Shown here piece by piece: positions 35,917-39,601 of a DNA stretch of 39,601 nt. The first letter of the stretch is position 1. Every line of letters starts with the position of its first letter. The notes under the pieces were generated by a model. That model was not told the DNA's origin. It saw nothing but the letters and a program-made list of their open reading frames with translations, and made no database searches. Source of the DNA: Legionellaceae bacterium (GTDB lineage: Bacteria > Pseudomonadota > Gammaproteobacteria > Legionellales > Legionellaceae); contig JAOAUB010000065.1 of the NCBI GenBank assembly GCA_030157805.1, positions 1 to 39,601 of the forward strand. Direction: 5' to 3'. Both the position numbers and the translations under genes were made by a program.

Positions 35917-37785
35917 ATGTCCAAATCAGTGTCGTTCTCACGTAAATTATATAAAAAATCACCGGTATTAATTTTTGATGGCGTGGCAATTCCTATTGCT
36001 TGGTATGGTGCATACTGGGTACGTTATAACATGCATCTTTTTTCTGGATCTTCATCACTTATTGGATTGCTTGTTTTATCTGTCGTTCAATTGGCGTGTT
36101 ATTATCATTTCAAAGTATATCGTGGCTTATGGCGTTTTTCATCCATAAATGATGTTGTTCGAATTATCAAAGCCGTTGTTTTAGCAACGTTTTTGGTGAT
36201 CCCCATTTTTTATTTGACTTCCTTGTTACCGCAGATTCCTCGATCAATCCTTCCTTTGTATGGCCTTATTTTAGTTGCGATATTATGCGGCGCTCGCTTG
36301 GCTCGACGGAGCTATCGTGAAGGACTTGTTTTACAAGGGCGCGTCAGTTCGGCAAAACGTGTTTTGATTATTGGTGCGGGGCATGCTGGGGAAAGTTTAG
36401 TTCGTGATTTAAAAAGAAACACTAATTATTGGCCTATTGGTTTTGTTGATGATAATCCTGCGCGGCGTGACATGGAAATCCATGGTGTTGCAGTTCTTGG
36501 AGCGATTGCCGAATTGCCTGATGTTGTAAAAACAAATCAAATTGAATTGATTGTTATAGCTATTCCTACTGCGGGATCTGCTGAAATGAGACGTATTGTT
36601 AGTTTTTGTGAGCTTTGTCAGCTTCCTTTTCAAACTTTACCTAGTCTGTCAGTGTTGGTTTCTGGGCAATCTAAAGTTAACGCTCTGCGTGATGTTAGTA
36701 TTGAAGATTTGTTGGGTCGTGATCAAGTTCATCTTGAATGGGATAAAATCGCGCAATCAATTAAAAACAAGAGGGTTCTTGTTACTGGCGGCGGAGGGTC
36801 TATTGGCTCTGAACTTTGTCGTCAAATTATGAAATTAAATCCTGATGAATTATTAATTATTGATAATTCAGAGTTCAATTTATATAAAATTGAGCTAGAG
36901 CTTCGCGCTAAACATCCGGAAATTTCCCTTAAAGTGGGCTTATTGTCTGTGACGGACTCTCAAGGGGTTAAGGTTTGTTTCACCGAATTTAAACCTAATC
37001 TTGTTTTTCATGCTGCGGCTTATAAACATGTGCCGATGCTTGAGGAACAAACGCGAATTGCGGCGTTGAATAATGTGATTGGGACGCAGGTTATTGCTGA
37101 AATGAGCGCTATGATGAAGGTTGACAAATTCATTTTAATTTCCAGTGATAAAGCAGTTAATCCGGTGAATATCATGGGCGCAACTAAGCGTGTTGCTGAA
37201 ATTTTTTGTCAAAATTTTAACGAGCAAGTGGATACGCAATTCATCACTGTGCGCTTTGGTAATGTGCTTGGTTCATCCGGCAGCGTTGTGCCTTTATTTC
37301 AAAAACAAATCCAAGAAGGTGGGCCGGTGACCGTCACGCACCCAGACATTACGCGATATTTTATGACGATTCCAGAAGCTTGCCAGCTTATTTTACAGGC
37401 AATGGTTAATGGTCATGGTGGTGAAATTTTTGTTTTGGATATGGGCGAGCCAATTAAGATCAGTTATTTGGCTGAGCAAATGATTAAACTCACGGGAAAG
37501 GTGGTGGGTGAAGATATTCAAATTCAATACACTGGCTTAAGACCTGGTGAGAAACTGTTTGAAGAAATCTTTCATGAATCTGAAAAACTAGTTCCTACTG
37601 AACATGATAAATTATTCAAAGCACGCTTTCGCCGTTTTGATTGGCAAGAGTTGATAGCGACATTTCATTTATTGAATACGGCTTGTCATACTCATGAAGA
37701 AGAAGAAATTTTTATTTTATTGCAGAGTTTAGTACCCGAATTTAACACCCAGCGAGTTACAACCCAACGTGAATTACAGATCTAA
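35917..37785 (+). CDS. Nucleotide-sugar 4,6-dehydratase, WbpM/PglF/CapD family
   Basis: A 622-aa membrane-anchored dehydratase. Four N-terminal hydrophobic segments are followed by a CoA-binding-like Rossmann domain (VLIIGAGHAGESLVRDL) and the catalytic extended SDR domain with VTGGGGSIGSELCRQI, AAYKHVPMLE and SSDKAVNPVNIMGATKR. The family uses UDP-GlcNAc to make 4-keto-6-deoxy sugars for LPS or glycans. A trimethylated SDK motif and the lack of a YxxxK tyrosine mark this class. AAGGGAT precedes the ATG. It is 77 bp downstream of the GT-C gene and in the same direction. Whether it feeds the same glycan is inference. Confidence 0.9.
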   Translation: MSKSVSFSRKLYKKSPVLIFDGVAIPIAWYGAYWVRYNMHLFSGSSSLIGLLVLSVVQLACYYHFKVYRGLWRFSSINDVVRIIKAVVLATFLVIPIFYLTSLLPQIPRSILPLYGLILVAILCGARLARRSYREGLVLQGRVSSAKRVLIIGAGHAGESLVRDLKRNTNYWPIGFVDDNPARRDMEIHGVAVLGAIAELPDVVKTNQIELIVIAIPTAGSAEMRRIVSFCELCQLPFQTLPSLSVLVSGQSKVNALRDVSIEDLLGRDQVHLEWDKIAQSIKNKRVLVTGGGGSIGSELCRQIMKLNPDELLIIDNSEFNLYKIELELRAKHPEISLKVGLLSVTDSQGVKVCFTEFKPNLVFHAAAYKHVPMLEEQTRIAALNNVIGTQVIAEMSAMMKVDKFILISSDKAVNPVNIMGATKRVAEIFCQNFNEQVDTQFITVRFGNVLGSSGSVVPLFQKQIQEGGPVTVTHPDITRYFMTIPEACQLILQAMVNGHGGEIFVLDMGEPIKISYLAEQMIKLTGKVVGEDIQIQYTGLRPGEKLFEEIFHESEKLVPTEHDKLFKARFRRFDWQELIATFHLLNTACHTHEEEEIFILLQSLVPEFNTQRVTTQRELQI

Positions 37786-37831
37786 AGAGGTTGTGCAAGC
37801 TTGATGTAGGAGCCAACCATATGAATCTTTG

Positions 37832-37884
37832 CTCCCTGAGTTGACACCGTGCGTCACCCAGGGAGTAACTTTAAACTATTTTTT
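37832..37884 (+). terminator. Possible terminator between convergent genes
   Basis: CTCCCTG (37832-37838) pairs with CAGGGAG (37859-37865); inner TGAC/GTCA arms can pair inside the loop. Six T residues follow at 37879-37884, but 13 nt after the stem. It likely ends the glycosylation operon; the spacing is not ideal for a rho-independent site. Confidence 0.45.
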
Positions 37885-37900
37885 GTCGTGTACAACAATT

Positions 37901-39373
37901 TTATTGACCCTGAATCCGATTTGGGAATATATCTTTAAATTGGATATGTTGATTCAGCATTAAAATATGTTGGCGATGCTTGGCAAATCCGCCCAATTTA
38001 TAAATCAGCATAGGAGCTAAAAAACTGGTTAGACCTAGCGCAAAAGCAATTTTGTAAGCAGGTACTTTGTTCATAAAAAGAAAGACAAGACAAAGACCCA
38101 TCAATAGAATGGCCGCGATTCCTGTGTAGGGCGAGCCCGGTGTTTTATAGCGTAGATCCTCTGTTGTATAACCGGCTTGATAAAGTCGTTTTCGAAATTT
38201 AATTTGTGACCAACATAATGAAATCCAGGCAATAGCACCTGTAAATCCGGACACCAGTAACAAAGCGATATATAACATTGATTGACCAAAAAAGTAACTG
38301 ATACCTAATACTATCCAAATGCTCATCAACGTGAAGATTCCTGCGTTTTGAGGTACCGCATTTTTATTGAGTTTACTTAGCGGTTGCGGCGCCATGCCGT
38401 TGCGGGCTAAGGCATGAAGCGATCGTACGATGCCATAAACTCCTGAGTTGGAACAAGAGAGTGTTGCAACTAAAGTGACAATGTTGGTGGTTACTCCTGC
38501 CCAGCGTAAGCCATATCGATTAAGCGCATCAGCAAATACTGAATTGTTGATCCCAGCCTTTTGCCATGGAAATATTAAGACAAGACAAAAGACAGGAATA
38601 ATGTAAATAAATAAAATCCGCAAGGTAACAGTGCGTACAGCACGTGGAATCATGCGTGCCGGCTCTATTGATTCGCCAGCAGCAAGACCAATAATCTCTG
38701 AGCCTTGATAGTTGACGAGCAACAAGACCATTGCAGTCAGTAAGACGGTGCCGCCATTCGGAAATAACCCGCCCTGATTCAGAAGGTATTTACCTCCAAT
38801 CATTTGAGAAGGTTGGTGACCATGAATGATCCCGCAAAAAATTAAAATAGTTAACACCACAAACCCCATGAGGGCAAAAATTTTAACGAGAGCAAGCCAG
38901 AATTCAATTTCTCCAAAGGTTCCTACTTTACTAATGTTGACGTACGTGATGAGTAGGCCAATACAAACAGCCCAGACGTATCCATTGATACCTGTGAAAT
39001 GTTGCATAATGATGCCGCCAGCAATGCATTCAGCAGGAATATAGACGACCCAGCTAATCCAGTAAGACCAACCAACCCCGCAGGCAATCGCCGGGGAAAT
39101 AAATTCGGCGGTATAAGTAATGAAAGAGCCTGATATGGGGATCGCAACGGCTAATTCTCCCATACAAAGCATCGTAAGATAAACAATAATGCCTCCAAAA
39201 ATGTAGGCAATAAACGCAGATGGACCTACTTGATTAACTACTTCCCCTGTTCCAAGAAAATACCCTGAACCAATAATGCCACCTAAGGCAATGAGTTGAA
39301 CATGACGATCTTTTAAACCACGGTTAAATCCGCCATCGTTAATGGGTGTGTTTTTGTTGGGTTGTGTAGACAC
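37901..39373 (-). CDS. Amino-acid permease, APC superfamily
   Basis: A 490-aa transporter with twelve predicted membrane segments. The family start RGLKDRHVQLIALGGIIGSGYFLGTG (substrate-contacting GG-I-GSG) and GFTGAIAWISLCWSQIKFRK are typical of the amino-acid transporter (AAT) branch, such as lysine, proline or GABA permeases. The substrate cannot be assigned. The start is GTG 39373 with GGAGGA about 10 nt upstream. A 17-bp dyad lies just upstream (39397-39413). Intracellular Legionellales feed on amino acids, so this fits. It is convergent with the dehydratase gene. Confidence 0.88.
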   Translation of the reverse strand: MSTQPNKNTPINDGGFNRGLKDRHVQLIALGGIIGSGYFLGTGEVVNQVGPSAFIAYIFGGIIVYLTMLCMGELAVAIPISGSFITYTAEFISPAIACGVGWSYWISWVVYIPAECIAGGIIMQHFTGINGYVWAVCIGLLITYVNISKVGTFGEIEFWLALVKIFALMGFVVLTILIFCGIIHGHQPSQMIGGKYLLNQGGLFPNGGTVLLTAMVLLLVNYQGSEIIGLAAGESIEPARMIPRAVRTVTLRILFIYIIPVFCLVLIFPWQKAGINNSVFADALNRYGLRWAGVTTNIVTLVATLSCSNSGVYGIVRSLHALARNGMAPQPLSKLNKNAVPQNAGIFTLMSIWIVLGISYFFGQSMLYIALLLVSGFTGAIAWISLCWSQIKFRKRLYQAGYTTEDLRYKTPGSPYTGIAAILLMGLCLVFLFMNKVPAYKIAFALGLTSFLAPMLIYKLGGFAKHRQHILMLNQHIQFKDIFPNRIQGQ

Positions 39374-39396
39374 TGATTTTTAGTCCTCCAAATTGT

Positions 39397-39413
39397 ATTA
39401 AGTACTACTTAAT
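39397..39413. promoter_or_regulatory. 17-bp dyad, possible operator of the permease gene
   Basis: ATTAAGT-ACT-ACTTAAT is a perfect dyad with a 3-bp centre, 24 bp before the GTG at 39373 on the minus strand. Its place between likely promoters and the start fits repressor binding. It does not match TrpR, TyrR or ArgR boxes I know. A consensus TATAAT on the minus strand (39469-39474) lies further upstream. Confidence 0.35.
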
Positions 39414-39601
39414 TAATTGTAATACATGGCTTTTACAATGAAGCAGATGTTGTTGTTTCTTTCGCACGATTATATAAGGAGTGAGTAAGTTTCGGATACT
39501 TTTTATGGGAATTTATTTGTTTAAACGTTCCTTCATTATACTGCACTAAGTTAAAATAGGGTGTTGCTTATATCAAAGTCAAGTTTTTATAATAAAAACT
39601 C

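Overview
The window looks like chromosomal DNA of a gammaproteobacterium of the order Legionellales (Legionella/Coxiella/Aquicella-like). The reasons are a low-to-moderate GC content, gammaproteobacterial housekeeping gene order (amgK-murU / lptD-surA-pdxA-folA; kdsD-kdsC-lptC-lptA-lptB; mlaFEDCB-ibaG-murA), a probable LvgA subunit of the Dot/Icm type IV coupling complex, and several lineage-specific proteins whose C-termini resemble Dot/Icm export signals. The species cannot be named from sequence alone.

Left part (1-8550): an alpha/beta hydrolase and the ZapE ATPase form a two-gene operon. Next comes a 1074-aa protein that joins a GT-B-like N-terminal region, a helical repeat-like middle and a complete eukaryotic-type protein kinase. 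It lies behind a near-perfect PmrA-type direct repeat, the control element used for Dot/Icm effectors in Legionella and Coxiella. The ferrous iron uptake operon feoA-feoB-feoC follows, with a Fur box inside its promoter.

8600-12912: a likely lvgA gene, a cysteine-rich secreted protein, an outer-membrane beta-barrel protein and two hypothetical proteins. The second hypothetical has a C-terminal membrane anchor, an acidic/Ser-rich tail and a second PmrA-like box.

12879-24575: cell-envelope core. murU-amgK (peptidoglycan recycling) run divergently from lptD-surA-pdxA-folA-wrbA. On the minus strand, kdsD-kdsC-lptC-lptA-lptB-pabA makes Kdo and the LPS transport machine. LptD, SurA, LptA, LptB and LptC together cover much of LPS export and outer-membrane biogenesis.

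24576-32945: a candidate effector gene sits between the kds/lpt operon and the divergent mla operon (mlaF-E-D-C-B, ibaG, murA, then a NIF3-family gene), which maintains outer-membrane lipid asymmetry. Another hypothetical with membrane segments and an acidic C-terminal tail follows on the minus strand.

33360-39373: a sugar-lipid block with a UbiA-family prenyltransferase of the DPPR-synthase type, a GT-C glycosyltransferase and a PglF/WbpM-type nucleotide-sugar dehydratase, then a convergent amino-acid permease. Together the first two suggest a polyprenyl-phosphate-linked pentose used for surface glycosylation.

The most interesting layer is virulence-related: up to five candidate Dot/Icm substrates, two or three with PmrA-like boxes, interleaved with conserved envelope operons and a coupling-complex subunit. 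All functional statements rest on motif recognition by eye; no database search was run.
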